Of a stretch of 36,614 nucleotides of DNA, positions 1 to 7,105 are shown piece after piece. How positions within the stretch are numbered: position 1 is the stretch's first letter; the number at the start of each line of letters is the position of its first letter. Source of the stretch: an uncultured Catenibacterium sp. (GTDB lineage: Bacteria > Bacillota_I > Bacilli_A > Erysipelotrichales > Coprobacillaceae); assembly GCA_900540685.1 (NCBI GenBank), contig UQGS01000019.1:1-36614 (forward strand), in the 5' to 3' direction. The notes beneath the pieces were generated by a model. That model was given only the letters and a program-made list of their open reading frames with translations, was not told the DNA's origin and made no database searches. A program made the translations under genes and the position numbers.

Positions 1-23
1 TCACACCCCTGACTTTTTCAAAG

Positions 24-58
24 CTTGAGTAAACCCCAAGTCTATTTAGTTACTCAAG
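24..58. repeat. 9-bp inverted repeat, possible hairpin
   Basis: CTTGAGTAA (24-32) and TTACTCAAG (50-58) are perfect inverted copies around a 17-base loop, just beyond the galK terminator. There is no clear T-run on either side, so a terminator role for a gene left of the window is only a guess. I see no gene in bases 1-99. Confidence 0.4.
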
Positions 59-60
59 AA

Positions 61-94
61 AACCTCTTTGATTCTCATATCAAAGAGGTTTTCT
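61..94 (-). terminator. Terminator of galM-galK
   Basis: A perfect 10-bp stem, AACCTCTTTG (61-70) with CAAAGAGGTT (81-90), lies just past the galK stop codon. Read on the minus strand it is followed by a T-rich stretch (TTTTCTT). The plus-strand side is also T-rich, so it may work in both directions. Confidence 0.8.
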
Positions 95-99
95 AATGC

Positions 100-1380
100 T
101 TATAATTCTACTTTCTTACCGCCATACTTTCTTACTTTAAGAATATGACAAGAACCTTCACCAAAATACTTTTCAATTTCAGTCTTATATGTTTCTACAT
201 AATCATCTTCTACAAAGGCCTGAATCGTACCTGCAAATCCACCACCATGTACTCTACATACACCTTTATCCCCTAGGATATCTTCAGATAAGCCTAAGGC
301 AATAGAAACAGCCTGGTTTGTTTCATCATGGTTAGAATAGATATTCTGTAAGTATTTATAAGAGCTGTCACCTGATGATTTGATGACTGACTTGAATGTA
401 TCAAAGTCATTGTTCTTTAAGGCAGATACTGCTTTTTCTACTCTTGCATCTTCCTTAAAGAAGTGTAATGCACGGATGACACAGCGGTCACTCATCTTTT
501 CACGTAATTCAGGAATATGTGCTTTAAATTCTTCTTCTGATACTTCTCTTAAGAATTCTTTTCCAAAGAAGTGTGCTACTTCCTTCATTTCTGTAGGAAT
601 AGCTGCATAATCATCAGTTAAGTCTGCATGAGATGCATGAACATCTACAATACATAAACTATGATGGAATGAAGAGAAATCAACATCTACTTTTTCTACA
701 ACAGGATGATCATTGTCTTTAAAATCAATATGAATAAGAGCACCTACTGAACTTGCACACTGGTCCATTAATCCACATGGTTTACCAAAATATACGTTTT
801 CTGTATACTGACCAATCTGCGCAATCAATACTGGACTTACTGTCATATCATTATATAAACCTGATAATACAGTACCAATCATTACTTCAAATGCGGCTGA
901 TGAAGATAGACCAGAACCCTGTAATACTTCACTTGTCATATAAGCTTCAAAGCCACCAATATGAAGACCTAATTCATTAAAGCGTGCAAGAGTACCTCTA
1001 ATTAATCCTTCTGAAGTACCTTCTTCTTCAGCTTTCTTTTCTAAGTCATCTAAAGCTACAGCCTTTAAGTCATAATCATCAGATAATACTTTTACAACAC
1101 CTGCTCTAGGTGCTGTAATCGCAATAATATCTAAGTTAATTGCGGCAGCTAATACTTCACCATGCTGGTGGTCTGTATGGTTACCAGATACTTCACTTCT
1201 ACCTGGTGCTGAGAATACTTCTACTTCCTTATCACCATAAAGTGAGATGAACTTTTCAATAGCTGCAATATATCTTTCTTTCTGAGTATCTAATAAAGAT
1301 TCATCTACATAAATATCAGTTAATAAAGCATCTGCCTGACCATTTCTAATATCTTCAATAATCTGTGTTGCAAGTTTCAT
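100..1380 (-). CDS. galK: Galactokinase
   Basis: This gene codes for a 426-residue GHMP-family sugar kinase that makes galactose 1-phosphate from galactose and ATP, the first committed step of the Leloir pathway in the cytoplasm. The galactokinase signature sits near residues 60-75 (GRSEVSGNHTDHQHG; the usual form is GRVNLIGEHTDY). The GHMP phosphate-binding motif GSGLSSSAA is near 155-163, and the third motif GGGFAG is near the C terminus. The start codon overlaps the galM stop by one base (TAATG), so the two are translationally coupled. Galactose 1-phosphate uridylyltransferase and UDP-glucose epimerase are not in the window. The signature's departures from the E. coli form suggest the clostridial/Erysipelotrichia branch of the family. 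Function is fairly certain. Confidence 0.93.
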   Translation of the reverse strand: MKLATQIIEDIRNGQADALLTDIYVDESLLDTQKERYIAAIEKFISLYGDKEVEVFSAPGRSEVSGNHTDHQHGEVLAAAINLDIIAITAPRAGVVKVLSDDYDLKAVALDDLEKKAEEEGTSEGLIRGTLARFNELGLHIGGFEAYMTSEVLQGSGLSSSAAFEVMIGTVLSGLYNDMTVSPVLIAQIGQYTENVYFGKPCGLMDQCASSVGALIHIDFKDNDHPVVEKVDVDFSSFHHSLCIVDVHASHADLTDDYAAIPTEMKEVAHFFGKEFLREVSEEEFKAHIPELREKMSDRCVIRALHFFKEDARVEKAVSALKNNDFDTFKSVIKSSGDSSYKYLQNIYSNHDETNQAVSIALGLSEDILGDKGVCRVHGGGFAGTIQAFVEDDYVETYKTEIEKYFGEGSCHILKVRKYGGKKVEL

Positions 1381-2390
1381 TACTTAATTACCTCTAAACA
1401 ATAAGATGTCTGTGCATCAAATGTTTCTCCCTTTCTTAAAATAGTGCTTGGATTCTTTTCAATATGAATAGCGTCTGGTAAGTTCTGTGTTTCAATACAT
1501 ACTGCATCTCTCGCATTATAAGGTTCACCATTCTTACCAATACGTCCATCTAGATAGTTTGCGGTATAGATCTGTGCTCCTGGTAAAGTTGTAGATACTG
1601 TTAATCTTCTACCACTTTCTTCATCTTCTAATACAACCTGGTTCTTATCTGTAGTAAAGAAGAAATGATGGTCAAAACCATTACCAAGTTTTAATTGTGG
1701 ATGATCTACTTCTACACGTTCACCAATTTTTGCAGGTATTCTAAAGTCAAATGGAGTACCTTCTACAGCTTCCTTTTCTCCTGTAGCAAGACCATCTGCA
1801 TCTACATGTTCATAATAATCAGCATCAATCTTTAAAGTGTGATTATAGATATTATGTTTATGTCCTGATAAGTTGAAATATGAATGGTTAGTAATATTAA
1901 TTAAAGTGTCCTTATCACTCGTAGCATGATAAGAAATAGTTAATGTAGTACCCTCTAAATGATAAGTAGCACTAAAATCCATATTACCTGGATAACCTTC
2001 TTCTCCATCCTTTGCATGATAAGTAAACTTAATAGTATAGTCATCTAAGATTTCATAATCAAAGATCTGATAACTAAATCCTTTAATACCACCATGTAAA
2101 CTATTAGGACCATTATTAATAGGTAAATGATATGTTTCACCATTTAATTCAAATGTTCCTTTTCCTATTCTATTCGCAACTCTACCTACTAATGCACCTA
2201 GATAAGCATCTAGAGTCTGATATTGATTAAAGTCATCATAACCTAATACAACATCACCTTTTACTCCATTCTTATCTTCAACAATCATCTTAATAATAGT
2301 ACAACCAAATGTTGAGACAACGACTTCCATCTCATCGTTCTTTAATGATAAATTTTCAATATTTCCAATTTTTTCTATTACTTCTATCAC
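1380..2390 (-). CDS. galM: Aldose 1-epimerase (mutarotase)
   Basis: This 336-residue protein interconverts the alpha and beta anomers of galactose and so feeds alpha-galactose to the galactokinase encoded next. Family motifs are clear: NRIGKGTFELNG and NNGPNSLHGG in the N-terminal third, the catalytic-region NHSYFNLSG in the middle, GFDHHFF, and YTANYLDG. The start is GTG at 2390, preceded by GAGGTG with 6-7 bases of spacing. An ATG two bases upstream is out of frame and meets a stop at once (ATGTGA), so it cannot be the start. It is the first gene of the galM-galK pair, and a possible CcpA site lies about 80 bases upstream. Function is certain at family level. Confidence 0.93.
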   Translation of the reverse strand: MIEVIEKIGNIENLSLKNDEMEVVVSTFGCTIIKMIVEDKNGVKGDVVLGYDDFNQYQTLDAYLGALVGRVANRIGKGTFELNGETYHLPINNGPNSLHGGIKGFSYQIFDYEILDDYTIKFTYHAKDGEEGYPGNMDFSATYHLEGTTLTISYHATSDKDTLINITNHSYFNLSGHKHNIYNHTLKIDADYYEHVDADGLATGEKEAVEGTPFDFRIPAKIGERVEVDHPQLKLGNGFDHHFFFTTDKNQVVLEDEESGRRLTVSTTLPGAQIYTANYLDGRIGKNGEPYNARDAVCIETQNLPDAIHIEKNPSTILRKGETFDAQTSYCLEVIK

Positions 2391-2468
2391 ATTTATTCAC
2401 CTCATCTTCGGAAACATAGATAATTCATACCTATTACTTAATATATTTTATCATGTTATGAATAATTA

Positions 2469-2482
2469 TGTATACGCTTTCT
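2469..2482. promoter_or_regulatory. Possible CcpA cre site upstream of galM
   Basis: TGTATACGCTTTCT matches the loose cre consensus WGNAANCGNWNNCW at all but one position. It is 79 bases upstream of the galM start, a sensible place for catabolite control of a galactose operon. A single short match in AT-rich DNA is weak evidence. Confidence 0.3.
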
Positions 2483-2686
2483 AGAAAAAGTGAAGATTTA
2501 ATAGACTTTTCTATGCGTTGTAAAGAGCGTATGTCTTTTATACAGGAAAATATGTCTCTTAAGCACAAAATATAGACTATTTAATGATAATAATATATTA
2601 TTTAAGTAGTAGAAAAGGATAGAATACTCTAAATTTAAAGATGTGACATAATAGAAAAAAGGTTTAATACAATCGAGGTGAATAAT

Positions 2687-3040
2687 ATGATGAATTTTCT
2701 TCTAGCTTTGTATAGCAGTTTATTAATCAAAATCCTGCCATTATTAGTTGTATCGCTGTTACTTACATTCTTATTAGTTAAAGCTAAAATGCCAAAGTTT
2801 TTCTACCTTCTCATAGTTGTAGAAGTAATCGCAATATCTGTACTACACTATAGCACTGTTGTCACATCAATAAGCTTATATATGGAAGAGAGAGTCTGGA
2901 TTATACTCTTTAATATGGCTATCCTTGTTGGTATATATTTAATGATTCCTATCCTTTCAATCATCCTCTATAGAGTATTAAGAAAAAAGAGTATAAGTGG
3001 ACCCCATGTTAAGGACATTAATAAAAAAGCACTTAATTAG
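2687..3040 (+). CDS. Small membrane protein of unknown function
   Basis: I do not recognise this 117-residue protein. It is almost wholly hydrophobic, with about three likely membrane segments: residues 3-30, 35-60, and a segment near 70-95. A short basic tail follows (RVLRKKSISG). The start is taken as ATG 2687, because GAGGTG at 2675-2680 stands six bases before it; a GTG inside that ribosome binding site is in frame but unlikely. A possible extended -10 (TGACATAAT) lies near 2644-2652. It ends at a good terminator and forms its own transcription unit. It resembles the many short bitopic or polytopic proteins of Erysipelotrichia with no assigned role. Confidence 0.7.
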   Translation: MMNFLLALYSSLLIKILPLLVVSLLLTFLLVKAKMPKFFYLLIVVEVIAISVLHYSTVVTSISLYMEERVWIILFNMAILVGIYLMIPILSIILYRVLRKKSISGPHVKDINKKALN

Positions 3041-3048
3041 AAATAAAG

Positions 3049-3084
3049 ATATCCTCTAGGTGTAATAACCAAGAGGATATTTTT
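3049..3084 (+). terminator. Terminator of small membrane protein gene
   Basis: A 9-bp stem, ATATCCTCT (3049-3057) with AGAGGATAT (3072-3080), is followed by TTTT. It separates the membrane protein gene from the tiny toxin-like locus downstream. Confidence 0.8.
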
Positions 3085-3140
3085 ACGTACTATGTTTTTA
3101 ATGCACTTTTTCCAATTCACTACTTGTTTCAGATCTAGTT

Positions 3141-3149
3141 TGATATAAT
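3141..3149 (+). promoter_or_regulatory. Extended -10 promoter of toxin-like peptide 1
   Basis: TGATATAAT is a perfect extended -10 (TG, one base, TATAAT at 3144-3149). There is no good -35, which is usual for extended -10 promoters. It predicts a transcript start near 3156, only about 8 bases before the SD-masking hairpin. Confidence 0.6.
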
Positions 3150-3163
3150 ATCTTTGTTATCGT

Positions 3164-3179
3164 CCTCCTTGAAAGGGGG
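3164..3179 (+). promoter_or_regulatory. 5' hairpin masking the toxin ribosome binding site
   Basis: CCTCCT (3164-3169) can pair with AGGGGG (3174-3179) around a TGAA tetraloop, with one G-U pair. The 3' arm is the Shine-Dalgarno element AAGGGGGTGAT, so the hairpin at the very 5' end of the mRNA would hide the ribosome binding site. Type I toxin mRNAs, including fst, are known for such structures. Confidence 0.55.
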
Positions 3180-3188
3180 TGATACATT

Positions 3189-3275
3189 TTGTTTTTTGAG
3201 TTTATCATAACCGTCATGGCGGGTGTTCTCACATACTACATCTGCAAATGGTTAGACGAATTTTTTAAACGATAA
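3189..3275 (+). CDS. Fst-like type I toxin peptide, copy 1
   Basis: This 28-residue peptide starts at TTG and reads MFFEFIITVMAGVLTYYICK, then WLDEFFKR. It has one membrane-spanning segment (about residues 3-19) and a short charged tail with KWLD, the plan of Fst/holin-like type I toxins that depolarise the membrane of the producing cell. A near-perfect ribosome binding site (AAGGGGGTGAT) lies 8 bases upstream. Support comes mainly from the surroundings: an extended -10 promoter, an SD-masking hairpin, a shared two-way terminator, and a convergent antisense promoter with a direct repeat of the start region. It lies in a 764-base stretch without longer genes. The toxin role is inference from layout and peptide type; a plain small membrane peptide is the alternative. 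Confidence 0.65.
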   Translation: MFFEFIITVMAGVLTYYICKWLDEFFKR

Positions 3276-3296
3276 CTAGCCTAGTGTTAACCCACT

Positions 3297-3367
3297 CTAA
3301 AAGTTAGAAAAGGTAAGGATCCACCAATCCTTACCTTTTCGTTTGATGCATTTCGTTTTTTGAATTC
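3297..3367 (-). ncRNA. Predicted antisense RNA (antitoxin) to toxin peptide 1
   Basis: A minus-strand promoter is clear: TTGACT (3402-3397), a 17-base spacer, and TAAACT (3379-3374), predicting a start near 3367. The transcript would open with the 23-base segment complementary to the toxin start region and then enter the shared terminator stem (3340-3307), giving an RNA of about 70 bases. RNA II of the pAD1 par locus has a similar size and plan. Both ends are predictions. Confidence 0.6.
3307..3340 (+). terminator. Shared two-way terminator of toxin 1 and its antisense RNA
   Basis: A perfect 14-bp stem, GAAAAGGTAAGGAT (3307-3320) with ATCCTTACCTTTTC (3327-3340), encloses a 6-base loop. Both flanks are T-rich on the outgoing strand, so it should stop the toxin mRNA and the convergent antisense RNA. 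Confidence 0.8.
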
Positions 3368-3408
3368 AGTTGAAGTTTAACACTTAACCACTTCATAGTC
3401 AAGTCGTC

Positions 3409-3460
3409 GTAGCATAAAAACGATATAAGTCATAGTAGCATAAAAATGATATAAGTAATT
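3409..3460. repeat. 26-bp tandem repeat, two units
   Basis: The units 3409-3434 and 3435-3460 both follow GTAGCATAAAAAYGATATAA and then GT. Each carries a GATATAAG element that resembles a -10 (TGATATAAG in the second), so they could supply a weak promoter for peptide copy 2. They lie between the two toxin modules. Confidence 0.75.
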
Positions 3461-3492
3461 ATTTCACTTCATTTTCATATGCTTATAGTTTG

Positions 3493-3576
3493 ATGTTCGA
3501 CTTTTTCATAACCGTCATGGTGGGTGTTCTTACCTACTACATCTGCAAATGGTTAGACGAATTTTTCAAACGATAA
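3493..3576 (+). CDS. Fst-like peptide, copy 2 (probably poorly expressed)
   Basis: This 27-residue peptide, MFDFFITVMVGVLTYYICKW then LDEFFKR, is nearly identical to copy 1 in its membrane segment and tail. It has an ATG start but no visible ribosome binding site, and the extended -10 and SD hairpin of copy 1 are replaced by unrelated sequence. Its terminator stem carries two mismatches. It looks like a duplicate that kept its coding part but lost strong expression. Its antisense promoter is kept (see 3600-3668), so the copy may now matter more as a source of antitoxin RNA than of toxin. This last point is inference. Confidence 0.5.
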   Translation: MFDFFITVMVGVLTYYICKWLDEFFKR

Positions 3577-3599
3577 CTAGCCTAGTGCTAAACCACTCT

Positions 3600-3668
3600 A
3601 AAAGTTAGAAAAGATAATGATATGCCGATCCTTACCTTTTCGTTTGATGCATTTTGATTTCTGAATTC
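3600..3668 (-). ncRNA. Predicted antisense RNA of copy 2
   Basis: The minus-strand promoter is conserved: TTGACT (3703-3698), a 17-base spacer, and TAGACT (3680-3675). The RNA would start near 3668, run through a repeat (3645-3667) that matches the toxin 1 start region at 19 of 23 bases, and end at the imperfect stem 3641-3608. It could therefore act on toxin 1 mRNA in trans. Confidence 0.45.
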
Positions 3669-3774
3669 ATTTGAAGTCTAACACTTAACCACTTCATAGT
3701 CAAGTCGTTACTGCATAGAAACCACAGGAGCAGTTTCCTTATTTCACTTCATATATACAATCTTATATTTGGTC

Positions 3775-3799
3775 TAAAAAAGGACTCGTGATGAGTCCT
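3775..3799 (-). terminator. Terminator of the rsmA-ispE-glmU-prs operon
   Basis: AGGACTC (3781-3787) pairs with GAGTCCT (3793-3799), and on the minus strand the hairpin is followed by six T's. It lies a few bases past the prs stop codon. Confidence 0.85.
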
Positions 3800-3804
3800 C
3801 TACA

Positions 3805-4755
3805 TTAACAATCATACTGAGTGAATACGTCACTAACTGGTAAATCGTTTTCAATGTTTTCAATTGTATGTGCAAGTAATCCTGCAACAGATACAGAAAC
3901 AAGTTTATCAAATTTCTTTTCTTGTGGAATTTCGATAGTGTTAGTAATAACAACTTCTTTTGCAGCACAAGTAGATAATCTTTCAATAGCAGGTCCAGAA
4001 AGTACACCATGAGTACATGCAATATATACATCCTTAGCACCTTTCTGTTTTAACATATCAACACCAGCTGTAATAGTACCAGCTGTATCAATCATATCGT
4101 CAATTAAGATACAGTTCTTACCTTCAACATTACCGATGATACCCATAACTTCAGCAACGTTTGGTTTAGGTCTTCTCTTATCGATGATAGCGATAGGGCA
4201 GTCAAATGCTTCAGACATCTTACGAGCTCTAGTAGCTCCTCCGTGGTCAGGAGATACAACACATAAATCCTGAACTTTCTTCTTACGGAAGTATTTGATT
4301 AATAGTGGTAAAGCCTGCATTTCATCAACTGGAATATCAAAGAATCCCTGGATCTGAGCTGCATGTAAGTCAACAGTTACAACACGGTTAACACCAGCTG
4401 TAGTTAATAAGTCTGCAACTAACTTAGAAGTGATTGGCTGTCTAGGTTTAGCTTTACGATCCTGTCTAGCATATCCGAAATATGGAATAACTGCAGTAAT
4501 TTCACGAGCAGAAGCACGTTTTAAAGCATCAGTTAATACTAAGATTTCCATTAAGTTTTCAGTTACTGGATTAGAAGTAGACTGAACAATGAATACGTCC
4601 TTACCACGAACAGATTCACCGATTTCACATAAGATTTCACCATCTGCGAAGTGATGAACTTTGCAGTCTCCAACCTTAGTACCTAAAATGCTTGCGATAT
4701 CCTGAGCTAATTTCTTGCTTGAAGATAAAGAAAATACTGTAATTTTGTTTTTCAT
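3805..4755 (-). CDS. prs: Ribose-phosphate pyrophosphokinase
   Basis: This 316-residue enzyme transfers pyrophosphate from ATP to ribose 5-phosphate to make PRPP, the precursor for purines, pyrimidines, histidine, tryptophan and NAD. The length is typical of class I bacterial Prs. Key motifs are present: the ATP-site region FGYARQDRKAKPRQPITSK, the catalytic flexible-loop region, and the PRPP-binding loop LIDDMIDTAGTI. It is the last gene of its operon, 15 bases after glmU, and the same glmU-prs order is found in Bacillus. It ends at the terminator 3775-3799. Nothing unusual was seen, and function is near certain. Confidence 0.97.
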   Translation of the reverse strand: MKNKITVFSLSSSKKLAQDIASILGTKVGDCKVHHFADGEILCEIGESVRGKDVFIVQSTSNPVTENLMEILVLTDALKRASAREITAVIPYFGYARQDRKAKPRQPITSKLVADLLTTAGVNRVVTVDLHAAQIQGFFDIPVDEMQALPLLIKYFRKKKVQDLCVVSPDHGGATRARKMSEAFDCPIAIIDKRRPKPNVAEVMGIIGNVEGKNCILIDDMIDTAGTITAGVDMLKQKGAKDVYIACTHGVLSGPAIERLSTCAAKEVVITNTIEIPQEKKFDKLVSVSVAGLLAHTIENIENDLPVSDVFTQYDC

Positions 4756-4770
4756 ATGTGTCCCCTTTTT

Positions 4771-6168
4771 TTATTTCTTGTTTCTTTCGTTATAAATCTT
4801 CATACGTTTTTCTTCTAAAACTTTTGCATAACCAGGCTTATTCACCTGTCTAGCACGTGCGATAGACATTGCACCATCTTCTACAGTTTCTGTTACAGTA
4901 GATCCAGCTGCAACAAATGCGCCTTCACCAACAGTCACTGGTGCAACTAAATTTGAATTACATCCAATAAATGCATTGTTTCCAATAACAGTCATTGACT
5001 TATTCTTACCGTCATAATTGCTTGTGATAGTACCACAACCAATATTAACGCCATCGCCTACTTTAGCATCACCGATATAAGTAAGATGAGCAGACTTGCT
5101 TCCCTTACCAAAATCAGCTTTCTTCATTTCCACAAAGTTACCAATGTGTACATTCTCTCTAATATGACAATTAGTTCTTAGTCTTGCATAAGGACCAATA
5201 TCAGTACCACTTTCTACTACAGAATCACTTAATACTGAGAACTTAATTTCCACATTATCCTTAATATCTACATCTGTAAATTCACAATAAGGACCAATAT
5301 GACAATGTGCACCTATAGTAGTATGACCCTTAATAATACATCCTGGTTCAATGATTGTATCCTTACCGATGACAACATCAGTACCAATATATGTATTATC
5401 AGTATCTACAATAGTTACACCATTTAATAACCAGTTCTTATTTACTCTCTTCTGAAGTAACTTAGTTGCTTCAGCAAGCTGAACACGGTCATTAATGCCA
5501 CCTACTTCACTGAAATCCTGAATCTTATAGCCATCAACCTTCTTGCCTTCTTCATTCATGATTCCAATTAAATCTGTAATATAATACTCACCCTGAGCAT
5601 TGTTGTTTGTTACTTTCTTTAAAGCTTCAAACATAGATTTGTTATCAAAACAATATTCACCTACGTTCATCTCAGTGATATCCATCTGAGATTCCTGTAA
5701 ATCTTTGAATTCTACAATTCCAGTTACCTGTCCATCTTCCTTAATAATACGACCAAATGGAAGTGACAAGTCACAATCACAAGTCATTACAGTACCACTA
5801 TTCTTACCATTCATATGATAATCAATAAGTCCCTGTAATGTTTCCGCAGTAATTAAAGGTGCATCTCCATTTAATACAAGAGTCATACCTTCTTTATCTC
5901 CTAGAACACTTTCTGCCATCATGACAGCATGTCCAGAGCCTTTCTGCTCTTCCTGTAAGACAGTAGTGACGTCGTTATCTAACAAAGCCTTGACCTGGTC
6001 AGCCCCATGTCCAACAACAACGACTGTTTCTGCGATATCTAACTTCTTTAATTCATCCACCACATGATTGATCATTGGTTTATATAAAACTTCATGAACA
6101 ACCTTAGGTGCATCTGATTTCATACGAGTACCTTTACCCGCTGCTAAGACAACTGCATAAACTTTCAT
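4771..6168 (-). CDS. glmU: Bifunctional UDP-GlcNAc pyrophosphorylase / glucosamine-1-phosphate acetyltransferase
   Basis: This protein makes UDP-N-acetylglucosamine for peptidoglycan in two steps. The N-terminal half is a nucleotidyltransferase with the signature LAAGKGTRMKSDAPK near residues 6-20. The C-terminal half is a left-handed beta helix of hexapeptide repeats carrying acetyltransferase motifs such as RLRTNCHI, GNFVEMKKADFG and GCGTITSNYDGK. The start is set at ATG 6168 (465 residues), because GGAGA lies 7 bases upstream. A second in-frame ATG at 6174 sits almost on that element, and a longer reading to 6204 has no ribosome binding site. It lies between ispE and prs in the housekeeping operon. 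Confidence 0.96.
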   Translation of the reverse strand: MKVYAVVLAAGKGTRMKSDAPKVVHEVLYKPMINHVVDELKKLDIAETVVVVGHGADQVKALLDNDVTTVLQEEQKGSGHAVMMAESVLGDKEGMTLVLNGDAPLITAETLQGLIDYHMNGKNSGTVMTCDCDLSLPFGRIIKEDGQVTGIVEFKDLQESQMDITEMNVGEYCFDNKSMFEALKKVTNNNAQGEYYITDLIGIMNEEGKKVDGYKIQDFSEVGGINDRVQLAEATKLLQKRVNKNWLLNGVTIVDTDNTYIGTDVVIGKDTIIEPGCIIKGHTTIGAHCHIGPYCEFTDVDIKDNVEIKFSVLSDSVVESGTDIGPYARLRTNCHIRENVHIGNFVEMKKADFGKGSKSAHLTYIGDAKVGDGVNIGCGTITSNYDGKNKSMTVIGNNAFIGCNSNLVAPVTVGEGAFVAAGSTVTETVEDGAMSIARARQVNKPGYAKVLEEKRMKIYNERNKK

Positions 6169-6238
6169 CGACATATCTCCTTTTTTTCCCCTACATTCTA
6201 GCAAAATTCAATTCAAAATAAAAGAGAAAAGGCGCAAG

Positions 6239-7105
6239 TTATCCCTTTTTCCTTTTCTCTGGATAGTAAATCTGTGTTTTTACTGCAAAACTATATTTCT
6301 TTTTAAAATATGGAAGCACTTTATCAATTAATTCAGGATCTTGAGTCATACCAAAAACAGATGAACCACTACCTGACATTAAAGCACCATCAAAACCAAA
6401 GTTCATCATATCATCCTTAATAGACTGGATATCCTGTACCATCTTAATAGAAGGCGCTTCTAAAGTATTACCTAAACAGTCTACAACACCCTGATAATCA
6501 TTCTTTTCAATTGCATGTTTCATTAAATCAATATCTGGATGAACAGCTGTTTCTAAATCTAAATCATCAAAACATTTCTTTGTAGAAACACCCTTCTTAG
6601 GTTTTACAATCAATAAATGACAATTAAAACGTGAACGATCAATAAAGTGAAGGTTTTCACCAATACCACCTACAACCGCAATACGATTCCATACACAAAA
6701 TGGAATATCCGCACCAATCTCTTTACCCATTTCGCACATATCCTGATAAGACATACGTAAATGGAATAAGCTGTTCATTGCACGGAAGATAGCTGCACCA
6801 TCGGCACTTCCTCCACCCATTCCTGCTTGAGATGGAATATGCTTAAAACAGTGGATTCTTACACCACTTTGGATATCAAACTTCTTGATTAATGCATCTG
6901 CCACCTTATACATGATATTACGTTCATCAGTAGGTACACGGTATGTGTTTGTAGTAATTTCTATACCTTTTTCAATAGGATCAATAAGAATCAAATCATG
7001 AAGACCAATAGTGGCCATAATCATATTTAATTCATGATATCCATCTTCTCTTTCACTTACTACATCTAATGCTAGATTTATTTTCGCATAAGCACGAATC
7101 TTCAT
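6239..7105 (-). CDS. ispE: 4-diphosphocytidyl-2-C-methyl-D-erythritol kinase
   Basis: This 288-residue GHMP kinase phosphorylates CDP-methylerythritol in the MEP route to isoprenoids. The N-terminal AYAKINLALDV and the GHMP motif PSQAGMGGGSADG (residues 91-103) are diagnostic, and the C-terminal motif MSGSGSSVFG is present. The start codon overlaps the rsmA stop (ATGA), with AAGGAG 8 bases upstream inside rsmA, so the two are coupled. The rsmA-ispE order is common in Bacillota. This shows that the organism makes isoprenoids by the MEP pathway rather than from mevalonate. Confidence 0.95.
   Translation of the reverse strand: MKIRAYAKINLALDVVSEREDGYHELNMIMATIGLHDLILIDPIEKGIEITTNTYRVPTDERNIMYKVADALIKKFDIQSGVRIHCFKHIPSQAGMGGGSADGAAIFRAMNSLFHLRMSYQDMCEMGKEIGADIPFCVWNRIAVVGGIGENLHFIDRSRFNCHLLIVKPKKGVSTKKCFDDLDLETAVHPDIDLMKHAIEKNDYQGVVDCLGNTLEAPSIKMVQDIQSIKDDMMNFGFDGALMSGSGSSVFGMTQDPELIDKVLPYFKKKYSFAVKTQIYYPEKRKKG

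Larger units (their letters stand above)
3180..3366. repeat. Direct repeats linking toxin start region and antisense RNA
   Basis: Two 23-base direct repeats, 3180-3202 and 3344-3366, agree at 20 positions; all three differences are transitions. The first covers the toxin start codon (TTG 3189). The second lies beyond the terminator and is copied into the 5' end of the predicted minus-strand RNA. That RNA could therefore pair with the toxin start region with one mismatch and two G-U pairs. This mirrors the DRa/DRb layout of the pAD1 par locus. Confidence 0.65.
3205..3708. repeat. 301-bp tandem duplication of the toxin module
   Basis: Bases 3205-3407 and 3506-3708 are highly similar copies at an offset of 301. 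They share the peptide from TCATAACCGTCATGG onward, the post-stop spacer, the terminator and the antisense promoter. The duplication does not include the upstream promoter and ribosome binding site of copy 1. Confidence 0.85.

Noticed and set aside
380..980. Two plus-strand open frames inside galK
   Set aside because: They are antisense shadows of a certain gene, without ribosome binding sites or family features. The same applies to other frames inside prs, rsmA, rnmV, the activase, EFR1, DUF3793, nrdD, metG and HAAS2.
2678..2686. GTG 2678 as start of the small membrane protein
   Set aside because: This codon is part of the ribosome binding site GAGGTG that serves ATG 2687.
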